From Acidobacteriaceae bacterium (GTDB lineage: Bacteria > Acidobacteriota > Terriglobia > Terriglobales > Acidobacteriaceae), in NCBI GenBank assembly GCA_027364815.1, contig DAHXOQ010000005.1:15495-37918 (forward strand): a stretch of DNA of 22,424 nt, given 5' to 3'. Each line of letters opens with the position of its first letter. Positions within the stretch are counted from its first letter, which is position 1. Below, piece after piece: positions 1 through 7,109 of this stretch. A model generated the notes under the pieces. That model had not been told where the DNA came from, ran no database searches, and saw only the letters and a program-made list of their open reading frames with translations. The position numbers were made by a program, and so were the translations under genes.

Positions 1-78
1 CCCAAAGATGCAGCTAATGCGAGCAACCGTGGGCTGTAATACGGCACGGACGCGCAAGGGCATGTATTTTTTTCATAA

Positions 79-143
79 CGAAAATGACTTACCTGCAATC
101 GAAACTGTGATGTACTCCAAAAATGTCAAACATGTCATTTTCG
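79..143. repeat. 10-bp inverted repeat in the operon leader
   Basis: CGAAAATGAC at 79-88 is the exact reverse complement of GTCATTTTCG at 134-143, with 45 nt between the arms. It lies upstream of the candidate promoter of the cytochrome operon. It could be a pair of regulator half-sites, a hairpin ending an upstream transcript, or chance in AT-rich DNA. No T-tract follows either arm directly. Confidence 0.35.
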
Positions 144-225
144 ATTATTTCCGCTTACTAAGAAAATTATTAATCGTCGATAAGGTGATATCTGCATTGC
201 CTTTTGTTGCCGGGGTTGCTTGTAG

Positions 226-254
226 TTGACTACTGATTTGGCTGACATTATGTT
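226..254 (+). promoter_or_regulatory. Candidate sigma70 promoter of the cytochrome operon
   Basis: TTGACT (226-231, 5 of 6 to the -35 consensus) is followed after exactly 17 nt by TATGTT (249-254, 4 of 6 to the -10 consensus). It would start a transcript near 261 with a leader of about 70 nt before the ATG at 330. The -35 element lies inside a small palindrome, GTAGT-TG-ACTAC (222-233). The call rests on hexamer match and spacing only. Confidence 0.4.
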
Positions 255-329
255 GAACGATTTTGCTTCATAACGCTTTCGAGTAGTCGTTTTTGGAGCT
301 GTAACTTTTGTTGAGTGCCGGAGAGATCC

Positions 330-2255
330 ATGGATTGGAAACGATGGCTGGTGGTGATTGGAGCTGGGATGCTGCCCTTGATGGCGGGCATCGCCGCGCA
401 ACAGCAGACAGGGGGGACGCAGGAGAGTCCGCGTGCCAAGGTGACCAATCCGCACGGAGCCATGACGATGCCGTGCCAGGATTGCCATACCAAGTTGAGT
501 TGGAAGCCGATTCGCTCCATGCCCGAGTTCAAGCACGAAAGCACTGGGTATCCGTTGCGTGGCATGCACGAGAAGGTCGCGTGCATGAAGTGCCACACTA
601 GTCTGAACTTCAAGAACGTAAGCAAGAACTGCGCGGATTGCCACGCGGATATTCACCGTGGCAAATTTGGCGCCAACTGCGCACAATGTCATACGGTAAA
701 GGGTTGGCAAGTGTCGACCAGCGCAATCCAGAATCACGATAACCGCTTTCCACTGGTTGGCGCTCATGTCTTGGTAGAGTGTGAGCAGTGTCACACGAAC
801 GAGGCTGTGGGTCAGTTTGTAGGACTCTCAACGGCATGTTACACGTGCCATCAAAAGGATTATCAGACTCCCGTCATCAACCATGTGACTGCGAAATTTC
901 CCACTACCTGTGATACTTGCCACTCGATGGACAACTGGTTGAACGCCAAGTTCAACCATCAGACGGGACCATTTCCACTGACTGGAGCGCACCTGACGGT
1001 TCCATGCGCCAGTTGCCACATCAACAACAACTACACGACGATACCAACTGCATGTTCTGGTTGCCACATGCCGGCCTACAACTCCACGACGAATCCTCCA
1101 CATTTGACCTCGGGTCTGCCAACCACCTGCGAGGTCTGCCACTCGACCACGGCCTGGATTCCGGCGTCATTCAATCACAACAACACCAAGTTTCCATTGA
1201 CGGGTGCGCACGTAACCACGCCTTGTGCGACCTGCCACGTCAACAATAACTACACCACATTGCCGACAGCTTGCTCTGGGTGCCACATGCCGGCATATAA
1301 CTCCACGACGAATCCTCCACATCTGACCTCGGGTCTGCCCACCACGTGCGAGGTCTGCCACTCGACCACGGCCTGGATTCCAGCCTCATTCAATCACAAC
1401 GCCACGAAGTTTCCGTTGACTGGGGCGCACGTAACCACGCCTTGCGCGAGTTGCCATGTGAACAATAATTACACGACCCTACCCACGGATTGCTACTCGT
1501 GTCATGTGGTTCAGTTCAACGGCACTACGAATCCGAATCACATCACGTCAGGATTCCCGACGGATTGCACGGTTTGCCACTCGACCACAGCTTGGATACC
1601 AGCCACATTCAATCACAACAACACGAAGTTTCCGTTGACAGGTGCGCATGTAACCACGCCCTGCTCAAGCTGCCATGTGAATAACAACTACACAACGCTG
1701 CCTACGGATTGCTACTCATGCCATGTGACGCAATATAACAGTACGACAAATCCACCCCACGCGAGCTCGGGAATACCGACAACGTGCAATGTGTGTCACT
1801 CGACGACGGCGTGGAGTCCAGCGACATTCAATCACAACAACACGCCGTTTCCTTTGACGGGAGCACATGTGACTGTGGCCTGCAATTTGTGCCACATCAA
1901 CAACGTGTATGTGGGGACGCCGACAGATTGCTACTCATGTCATGCGACGCAATACAACACGACGACCAACCCCAATCACATCACAGCAGGCTTCCCGACA
2001 ACGTGCGCAGTTTGTCACAACACTACATCGTGGCTGGGTGCAACATTTAACCACACGTGGTTCCCAACGAATCATGGCGGAGCCAACGGAGTATGCGCCA
2101 CATGCCATACGAACTCAAACGACTACACAGTATTCACATGCACGAACTGCCATAGCAAGTCATCAACTGACAGTAAACATAGCGGAGTACAGGGTTATGT
2201 CTACAACAGTATCAATTGCTACGCTTGCCACGCGTCAGGAGGAGGTGGCGGATAG
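330..2255 (+). CDS. Secreted 25-heme c-type cytochrome built of triheme repeats
   Basis: This is a 641-aa exported multiheme cytochrome, probably an electron wire in the periplasm or outside the cell. Residues 1-24 form a signal peptide (MDWKRW, then a hydrophobic stretch ending AGIAAQQ). I count 25 CxxCH heme-attachment motifs and no other cysteines. I also count exactly 25 histidines outside the motifs, enough for every heme to be bis-His ligated. From heme 8 the chain is a tandem array of 73-aa units, each with three CxxCH and three further His in NPxH, FNH and GAH contexts. Size and heme number per unit resemble Geobacter c7 cytochromes (PpcA, and the four-domain GSU1996). The start is the ATG at 330, with GGAGAG four bases upstream; an in-frame GTG at 315 lacks a comparable site. 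It is the first gene of a five-gene operon, and its C-terminal glycine tail encodes the Shine-Dalgarno of the next gene. The electron partner is inferred. Confidence 0.93.
   Translation: MDWKRWLVVIGAGMLPLMAGIAAQQQTGGTQESPRAKVTNPHGAMTMPCQDCHTKLSWKPIRSMPEFKHESTGYPLRGMHEKVACMKCHTSLNFKNVSKNCADCHADIHRGKFGANCAQCHTVKGWQVSTSAIQNHDNRFPLVGAHVLVECEQCHTNEAVGQFVGLSTACYTCHQKDYQTPVINHVTAKFPTTCDTCHSMDNWLNAKFNHQTGPFPLTGAHLTVPCASCHINNNYTTIPTACSGCHMPAYNSTTNPPHLTSGLPTTCEVCHSTTAWIPASFNHNNTKFPLTGAHVTTPCATCHVNNNYTTLPTACSGCHMPAYNSTTNPPHLTSGLPTTCEVCHSTTAWIPASFNHNATKFPLTGAHVTTPCASCHVNNNYTTLPTDCYSCHVVQFNGTTNPNHITSGFPTDCTVCHSTTAWIPATFNHNNTKFPLTGAHVTTPCSSCHVNNNYTTLPTDCYSCHVTQYNSTTNPPHASSGIPTTCNVCHSTTAWSPATFNHNNTPFPLTGAHVTVACNLCHINNVYVGTPTDCYSCHATQYNTTTNPNHITAGFPTTCAVCHNTTSWLGATFNHTWFPTNHGGANGVCATCHTNSNDYTVFTCTNCHSKSSTDSKHSGVQGYVYNSINCYACHASGGGGG
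1005..2093 (+). repeat. Five in-frame tandem repeats of about 219 bp in the cytochrome gene
   Basis: Units start at 1005, 1224, 1443, 1662 and 1881. The first four are exactly 219 bp (73 codons) and the fifth is 213 bp, followed by a degenerate partial copy. Each encodes three CxxCH motifs and ends in KFPLTGAHVT-like residues. Units 1 and 2 are nearly identical in parts, for example 35 nt at 1128-1162 match 1347-1381 exactly, which suggests recent duplication or gene conversion. The exact period keeps heme spacing constant. Such repeats are prone to assembly collapse, so the copy number should be read with that caution. Confidence 0.93.
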
Positions 2256-3998
2256 ATGAGAAAACTACTCCTTACACTGGTTGTAATTGTTTCCGCGAAT
2301 TGTGATGGTCAACAAGCAGCTATGCAACAGAGTGCAACAGCACCGACACGCACAGAGTTTCATATCAGATATATCAACGGGACAAATCTGTATATTGACG
2401 CGGGCCGGAATGCGGATCTGTCTGAAGGAATGCAATTAGTTCTGAAGCAAGCGACAAACAAGCTTGAGGCAGACAAAGAAAATGCAGCGCTGGAGCCTGG
2501 TGTGATTGCAAGGGTCAAGGTTGTTTCTGTGGCAACAACTTCTGCGGTTTGCGAGATTGAGTCCACGACGAGGGAGCTTACAGACAAGGATGTGTTATCG
2601 CTGCCAAATGCCGAAGTAGAAAAAATTGTGGAGAAGCACACACTGGGGAACACGCGTGTTTATCCGATGATTTTAAGTTTCACTACGGGCGATCCACTTG
2701 ATGAAGAGATACGCGACGCAGTACCGCAACCAGCGATTCCGGAAATCAATCAGTCACGGGGGCGTATTGGCTTTGACATGAGCATGATCCAGGGGCTTGG
2801 GCAGGGTGCATCGCGTTCCGCGGAATATGGTCTTGTATTGCGTGCCGATATTTCACGCATTCACGGAACCTACTGGAATCTGAATGGCTACTGGCGTGGT
2901 GCTTTGATGACCGGAGCCACAACTTCGCAACCCACGATGCAGGATCTAATGAACCGAACTTATCAGATGAGCTTGACATATGTGAATCCGCACTCACACT
3001 GGACAGCGGGCGTTGGGCGTCTTTATATTCCGTGGGCGAACAGTCTTGAGGTGATTGACGGCGGCTATGTTGCACGTAAACTGACAGACAGCACAACGAC
3101 GGGATTGTTTTTTGGTTCAACACCGGACCCTACCGCCTGGAACTATAATCCGCAGCAAGAGATTGGCGGAGCTTTCTTTAATGTGCATGGTGGCAGCTTT
3201 GACAAACTTTACTACACGAGCACAACTGGTTTTGGCATGAATATGCTGAGCTGGAACATCAACAGACCCTTTGTTTTTACAGAGAACGATATCTCGTACA
3301 AGCACAATTTTTCCATCTATCACTCGATGCAGATTGACCAGCCGACCGCGAACCCAACGATGCCGGCATTGAAATGGGGGCTTGGGCAGAGCTTGCTGAC
3401 GATTCGTTACCAAGTAGTGCCGCGAGTAACGCTGGATCTCAATCACACATACTTTCGTGACGTGCCGACATATTCATCAACGCTATTGGGTACGGGGCTA
3501 CTGGACCAGTATCTCTTCCAGGGGATCAGCGGCGGCGCTCGCATTGAGTTTCCATATCATTTATCAGGATACTTCACACTTGGCAACAGCAGCACCTCAA
3601 CTGACAAATCCAGTTCGTTGAACATGATGTTTGGCGCTTCTGTATCGAATATCTGGAAGACAGGGATGCGCGCTGACGTGAGCTACTCAAAATTCAGCAG
3701 TTCATTTGCAACTGGAAATTATCGTACAGTCACAGTTTCAAGAAATGTGGGCGAGAAATTTATGCTGGATTTGCAGGGAGGGCAGCAGACTTATTCTTCG
3801 ACCCTTTCGAGCAACTCGGGCAATTATTTTGCGAACATCATGGTTGAAGCTAATTTGGGTGCGCGTTATTTTTTTCAGAATGCATTCACGACTCAATTAG
3901 GCGGGACACAGAATTACAACCAGTGGACGAGCACGTTTGGGATACGATTTGATAATCGGGCGATGGCGCGGAGGGCAGCGCATGCGAATCATCCATAA
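2256..3998 (+). CDS. Outer-membrane beta-barrel protein with periplasmic N-terminal domain
   Basis: The 580-aa protein has a signal peptide (residues 1-19, MRKLLLTLVVIV core). Residues 34-118 look like a small SH3-like beta domain (NLYIDAGRNADLSEGMQL, then a V-x-V strand ending SAVCEI). From about residue 165 to the end there are alternating amphipathic strands rich in Tyr, Trp, Gly and Asn, typical of outer-membrane barrels. The last strand is WTSTFGIRF, with an unusual 14-residue tail after its terminal Phe. The ATG follows the cytochrome stop with no gap, and a strong AGGAGGAGG lies at 2237-2245. Its position suggests a porin-cytochrome pair in the manner of MtrA-MtrB, but I see no sequence match to MtrB and no N-terminal CxxC. 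Barrel topology is read from sequence character only; the conduit role is inferred from context. Confidence 0.72.
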   Translation: MRKLLLTLVVIVSANCDGQQAAMQQSATAPTRTEFHIRYINGTNLYIDAGRNADLSEGMQLVLKQATNKLEADKENAALEPGVIARVKVVSVATTSAVCEIESTTRELTDKDVLSLPNAEVEKIVEKHTLGNTRVYPMILSFTTGDPLDEEIRDAVPQPAIPEINQSRGRIGFDMSMIQGLGQGASRSAEYGLVLRADISRIHGTYWNLNGYWRGALMTGATTSQPTMQDLMNRTYQMSLTYVNPHSHWTAGVGRLYIPWANSLEVIDGGYVARKLTDSTTTGLFFGSTPDPTAWNYNPQQEIGGAFFNVHGGSFDKLYYTSTTGFGMNMLSWNINRPFVFTENDISYKHNFSIYHSMQIDQPTANPTMPALKWGLGQSLLTIRYQVVPRVTLDLNHTYFRDVPTYSSTLLGTGLLDQYLFQGISGGARIEFPYHLSGYFTLGNSSTSTDKSSSLNMMFGASVSNIWKTGMRADVSYSKFSSSFATGNYRTVTVSRNVGEKFMLDLQGGQQTYSSTLSSNSGNYFANIMVEANLGARYFFQNAFTTQLGGTQNYNQWTSTFGIRFDNRAMARRAAHANHP

Positions 3999-4827
3999 GA
4001 TGCGTGCAGTTGCGCTGCTGCTTGTCAGTGTTTGTGCCTGGGCGCATGGCCAAGCTCCAGCAACAGATCGGGCGCAGCAGCAGGTTGTCACATACCTGGC
4101 CAAACTTGCAGACTTGCACTGCACCGAGTCGGTGTTGCAGGAGAAGCTCTCAGGGAATGGCCATGTAATGGCATCGGAGCGGAGCAAATTTGATTACCTT
4201 ATTATGATGCAGGGCAATGGTGATGATTTTCAGTTGGTAGAGTCGCGCATTGAATCTACCAGTGCGCAGCACAAGCCATTGCCTATGCTAGTGACAAATG
4301 GATTCTCATCTCTGTTGTTGATTTTTCATCCATATTACCGCGATAGTTTTCAGTTTGAACCGGGCGGGGATGACCTCATTGATGGCCAGCCCACTACGAA
4401 GGTAAATTTTGTGCACATTGCGGGCAAGCGCACACTTGCGGCACTGGCTTTGCGTGGCCGCGAGTATCCGCTTGAGTTTCGAGGAACAGCGTGGCTCGAC
4501 AAGCAGAGCGGTCAAGTTGTCCGTATCGATGCCGGCCTACTACATGAGATGGGGGACGTTGGGTTACGCACGCTTACAATTCACGTTGAATACAAACCTA
4601 CGCGGTTGGGCAGCAGCACCGAGAAGATGATACTTCCTACGCTTGCAGTTGTAGATGTGGAAACGCCAAAGCAGCATTGGCGGAATACGCACGTATTTAG
4701 CGCATACAAATCATTTTCAGCTGATGCGGAGCAGGATCCGAACGTAAAAGTACATCCCGACAAATCAAAATCGTCAGAGAGCAATCAGGGATCAGAAAAA
4801 AATACGCTGCCAAAGGAGACGCAATAA
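3982..4827 (+). CDS. Secreted protein of unknown function in the cytochrome operon
   Basis: I do not recognise the family. The 281-aa product begins with a signal peptide (residues 1-23, MRIIHKMRAVALLLVSVCAW, cleavage near AHGQ). The mature part has beta-rich stretches (FDYLIMMQG, TAWLDKQSGQVVRIDAG, LTIHVEYK) that vaguely recall LolA/outer-membrane-lipoprotein-sorting-like folds. The last 25 residues are charged and probably disordered. It has only two cysteines, no heme motif and no lipobox. The start at 3982 overlaps the barrel gene by 17 nt and has GGAGGG at 3970-3975, six bases upstream; an in-frame ATG at 3937 would add 15 non-signal residues. It lies between the outer- and inner-membrane genes, so an envelope accessory role such as assembly or docking is a guess. 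Confidence 0.7.
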   Translation: MRIIHKMRAVALLLVSVCAWAHGQAPATDRAQQQVVTYLAKLADLHCTESVLQEKLSGNGHVMASERSKFDYLIMMQGNGDDFQLVESRIESTSAQHKPLPMLVTNGFSSLLLIFHPYYRDSFQFEPGGDDLIDGQPTTKVNFVHIAGKRTLAALALRGREYPLEFRGTAWLDKQSGQVVRIDAGLLHEMGDVGLRTLTIHVEYKPTRLGSSTEKMILPTLAVVDVETPKQHWRNTHVFSAYKSFSADAEQDPNVKVHPDKSKSSESNQGSEKNTLPKETQ

Positions 4828-4829
4828 TT

Positions 4830-5789
4830 ATGTCGATTCTTCAGATGCAGGTTCCTGCAGCTACCCTCGTCAAGAAGAACAAGGAACGTGGCCACATGAT
4901 ACGCGTTCGTATTGCGGCTGTCTCGGCGCTGGCACTCCTTGTAACGCTGGCAGTCTATGGCGCCAACTATTACTTGCTACCAATGGAAGAGCGCCCTTTC
5001 TCGGATAAGCACGCTTTGCTGAAGCCGAGCGGCAGCATTGGACTCAAGCTTGGATTTCTTGGCACATTTTTGCTTTGCATCATTTTTCTTTATGCGTTCA
5101 GGAAGATAATTCCGTGGCTGGGTCGCATCGGGACAGCGCGTCACTGGATGGATTTTCACGTCATTGCGGGCGCCTCCGCGCCTATTGTGATTGCCTTCCA
5201 TGCGTCGTTCAAATTTCAGGGGATAGCGGGGATTGCCTTCTGGATTATGCTCGCTGTTGCGCTCAGTGGCATCATTGGCCGCTATCTCTACTCGCAAATT
5301 CCGCGCTCATTGAATGCTGCGGAACTTTCACTGGGGGAATTGCAGGCGAACGAACTAGAACTCACAAACGCACTGCTTGATCAATCCATCTACTCCAGCG
5401 ATCAGCTCAAAGGAGTGCTCAATGTTCCATCGCCGGAACACATTCGCAGCATTGGGCCTTTGCTTGCTCTTGGTGAGATGCTCTTGCTCGATCTGCGACT
5501 TCCGTTTCAGATTGCAGCGCTGCGTCGCGCCTCTTATAAATTCGGATTGGATCCGTTTTCCTTAGGTGGATTTCTTCGCAGCGCAAATGCTGATGTTGAG
5601 CACGTGGTTCATCTGGTTAGGCAAAAAGCATCGCTCTCCAGGCGCATTCTTTTTCTCAACCACACACAGCGTGTCTTTCATCTTTGGCATGTTGTGCACC
5701 GCCCCTTCAGCTATGCATTTGCCGTGTTGGCGGTCATGCACATTTTTGTTGTGTTCGGGCTTGGATTTATGACAGCGGGGACGCAATAA
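4830..5789 (+). CDS. Five-helix b-type cytochrome-like inner-membrane protein
   Basis: The 319-aa integral membrane protein has predicted helices near residues 26-48, 72-90, 107-127, 131-154 and 291-314. Helix 3 carries H110 and H124, 14 residues apart (WMDFH...IAFHASF). The end of the chain carries H284, H287, H290 and H304 (FHLWHVVHRPFS...MHIFVVFG). This is the histidine pattern of b-heme quinone or ferric-reductase-like membrane cytochromes. A stretch of about 120 residues between helices 4 and 5 looks like a soluble domain and contains SPEHIRSIGPLLALGE. AAAGGAG at 4812-4818 precedes the ATG. It sits 2 nt after the secreted protein gene and 3 nt before the iron-sulfur flavoprotein, so it probably carries electrons between that protein and the periplasmic side. 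Heme ligation is inferred from the spacing of histidines. Confidence 0.75.
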   Translation: MSILQMQVPAATLVKKNKERGHMIRVRIAAVSALALLVTLAVYGANYYLLPMEERPFSDKHALLKPSGSIGLKLGFLGTFLLCIIFLYAFRKIIPWLGRIGTARHWMDFHVIAGASAPIVIAFHASFKFQGIAGIAFWIMLAVALSGIIGRYLYSQIPRSLNAAELSLGELQANELELTNALLDQSIYSSDQLKGVLNVPSPEHIRSIGPLLALGEMLLLDLRLPFQIAALRRASYKFGLDPFSLGGFLRSANADVEHVVHLVRQKASLSRRILFLNHTQRVFHLWHVVHRPFSYAFAVLAVMHIFVVFGLGFMTAGTQ

Positions 5790-5792
5790 CGA

Positions 5793-7109
5793 ATGGAAAC
5801 ACTTTTTTCCTGGATCATCGCCGGTGCAGTGCTGCTCTTCTTTGTCGTACCTTATTGGCTGGCCAACAAACGCAAGGAAGCCAAGGCACGCGCTGCAAAG
5901 GCACGCGGTCCGATGTTCTCTGATGGACCACGTGCTCAGCATCCGCAGATTCAGGCAGACTACTGTATCGGATGCGGCGCCTGCGTTGCAGCATGTCCTG
6001 AAGGAGACGTGCTGGCGCTGATCAACGGCAAGGCTTCAATTCTAAACGCGCACAAATGTATTGGACACAGCCTCTGCGCTGAAGAGTGTCCGGTGGGCGC
6101 AATTACCATGGTGATGGCTACTGCCAGCGCGAAGCTTGATCTGCCATACATCTCTGCGGAGATGGAGAGCAGCATTTCAAATCTTTTCATTGCAGGTGAA
6201 CTCGGCGGACTCGCGCTCATAAAAAATGCTGTCAATCAAGGACGCGATAGTGTTGATGCCATTGCGAGTCGCATCAGCGCGCTGCGCAATGGCGCATCGG
6301 ATGCTGATGTATACGATGTGCTGATTGTTGGTGCAGGTCCTGCAGGCATCAGCGCCAGCCTGCGCGCGGCTGAACACGGTCTGAAAGCCATTACACTGGA
6401 ACGCGAAGAAATTGGCGGTACGGTAGTCAAGTACCCTCGTCAAAAACTGGTGATGACCAGTCCGGTTGAGTTCCCGCTCTATGGACAATTTCGCAAAACC
6501 ACACTCACCAAAGAAGAGTTGCTGGCATTCTGGGAGAAGGTGATGAGGCGAGCGGATTTGAATATCCGTACGGGCGAGAGCGTTGAAACAGTGCACAAAG
6601 AAGCGGACAATCTTTTTCACGTCAAGACTCAAAATAATATTTTCCGCGCGCATACTGTTGTACTCGCACAGGGCCGTGCTGGAACTCCACGCAAATTGGG
6701 CGTTAAGGGCGAGGAACTGCCGCACGTGCTCTATCGCCTGATTGAAGCGGATCACTATACCAATCAGAACATTCTCATAGTCGGTGGCGGTGACAGCGCG
6801 GTTGAAGCTGCTATGGGACTTGCACGCCAGCAAGGTAATCATGTCACTCTCTCCTATCGCCGTGGAGAATTTTCGCGTCTCAAGGATCGCAACGCCAAGC
6901 GCATTGACGAACATATGCGCACTGGCAAGCTCGAAGTTATTTTCAACTCAATGCCGACGGAGTTTTCAATAGGTAAAACCATCATGGAGACAGAAAACTC
7001 ATTCCGCGAAATTCCGAGTGATTTTGTCTGGATTTTTGCTGGAGGAACACCTCCAACAGAATTTCTGAAGTCGGTGGGAATCGCATTTGGCTCGAACGCT
7101 ACTAAGTGA
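5793..7109 (+). CDS. Membrane-anchored ferredoxin-flavoprotein NAD(P)H oxidoreductase
   Basis: The 438-aa protein has an N-terminal transmembrane helix (residues 4-22) followed by a basic segment, which puts the rest in the cytoplasm. Residues 56-105 are a two-cluster ferredoxin domain. The first cluster is canonical, C58xxC61xxC64xxxC68P. The second reads C89xxH92xxC95xxxC99P, with His at one cysteine position. Residues 116-160 (LFIAGELGGLALIKNAVNQG) are the FAD-contacting segment that normally ends thioredoxin-reductase-like enzymes. Here it comes before the FAD Rossmann motif GAGPAG (180-185). The NAD(P) motif GGGDSAVEAA is at 331-340 and the chain ends FVWIFAGGTPPTEF. It most likely passes electrons between NAD(P)H and the membrane cytochrome encoded 3 nt upstream. 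Family match is strong; partner and direction are inferred. Confidence 0.85.
   Translation: METLFSWIIAGAVLLFFVVPYWLANKRKEAKARAAKARGPMFSDGPRAQHPQIQADYCIGCGACVAACPEGDVLALINGKASILNAHKCIGHSLCAEECPVGAITMVMATASAKLDLPYISAEMESSISNLFIAGELGGLALIKNAVNQGRDSVDAIASRISALRNGASDADVYDVLIVGAGPAGISASLRAAEHGLKAITLEREEIGGTVVKYPRQKLVMTSPVEFPLYGQFRKTTLTKEELLAFWEKVMRRADLNIRTGESVETVHKEADNLFHVKTQNNIFRAHTVVLAQGRAGTPRKLGVKGEELPHVLYRLIEADHYTNQNILIVGGGDSAVEAAMGLARQQGNHVTLSYRRGEFSRLKDRNAKRIDEHMRTGKLEVIFNSMPTEFSIGKTIMETENSFREIPSDFVWIFAGGTPPTEFLKSVGIAFGSNATK

Larger units (their letters stand above)
1..329. other. Leader region without a gene
   Basis: No open frame here has a convincing start, ribosome site or recognisable protein. 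It is AT-richer than the downstream genes. It holds an inverted repeat (79-88 with 134-143) and a sigma70-like promoter (226-254), listed separately. A c-di-GMP (GEMM) riboswitch, which precedes some multiheme cytochrome genes in Geobacter, was looked for by eye and not recognised. Confidence 0.6.

Noticed and set aside
1..329. Possible c-di-GMP (GEMM) riboswitch ahead of the cytochrome gene
   Set aside because: The conserved GEMM core and paired stems could not be found by eye; a covariance search with Infernal would settle it.
135..794. Long open frame on the - strand overlapping the leader and the start of the cytochrome gene
   Set aside because: It runs antisense to the heme-motif coding region, has no recognisable domain and no ribosome site.
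1005..2093. Regularly spaced repeats suggesting a CRISPR array
   Set aside because: The 219-bp period is coding, in frame and explained by triheme protein units.
6177..6914. 245-codon open frame antisense to the ferredoxin-flavoprotein gene
   Set aside because: The + strand frame has clear cofactor motifs; the antisense product has none and is an effect of codon bias.
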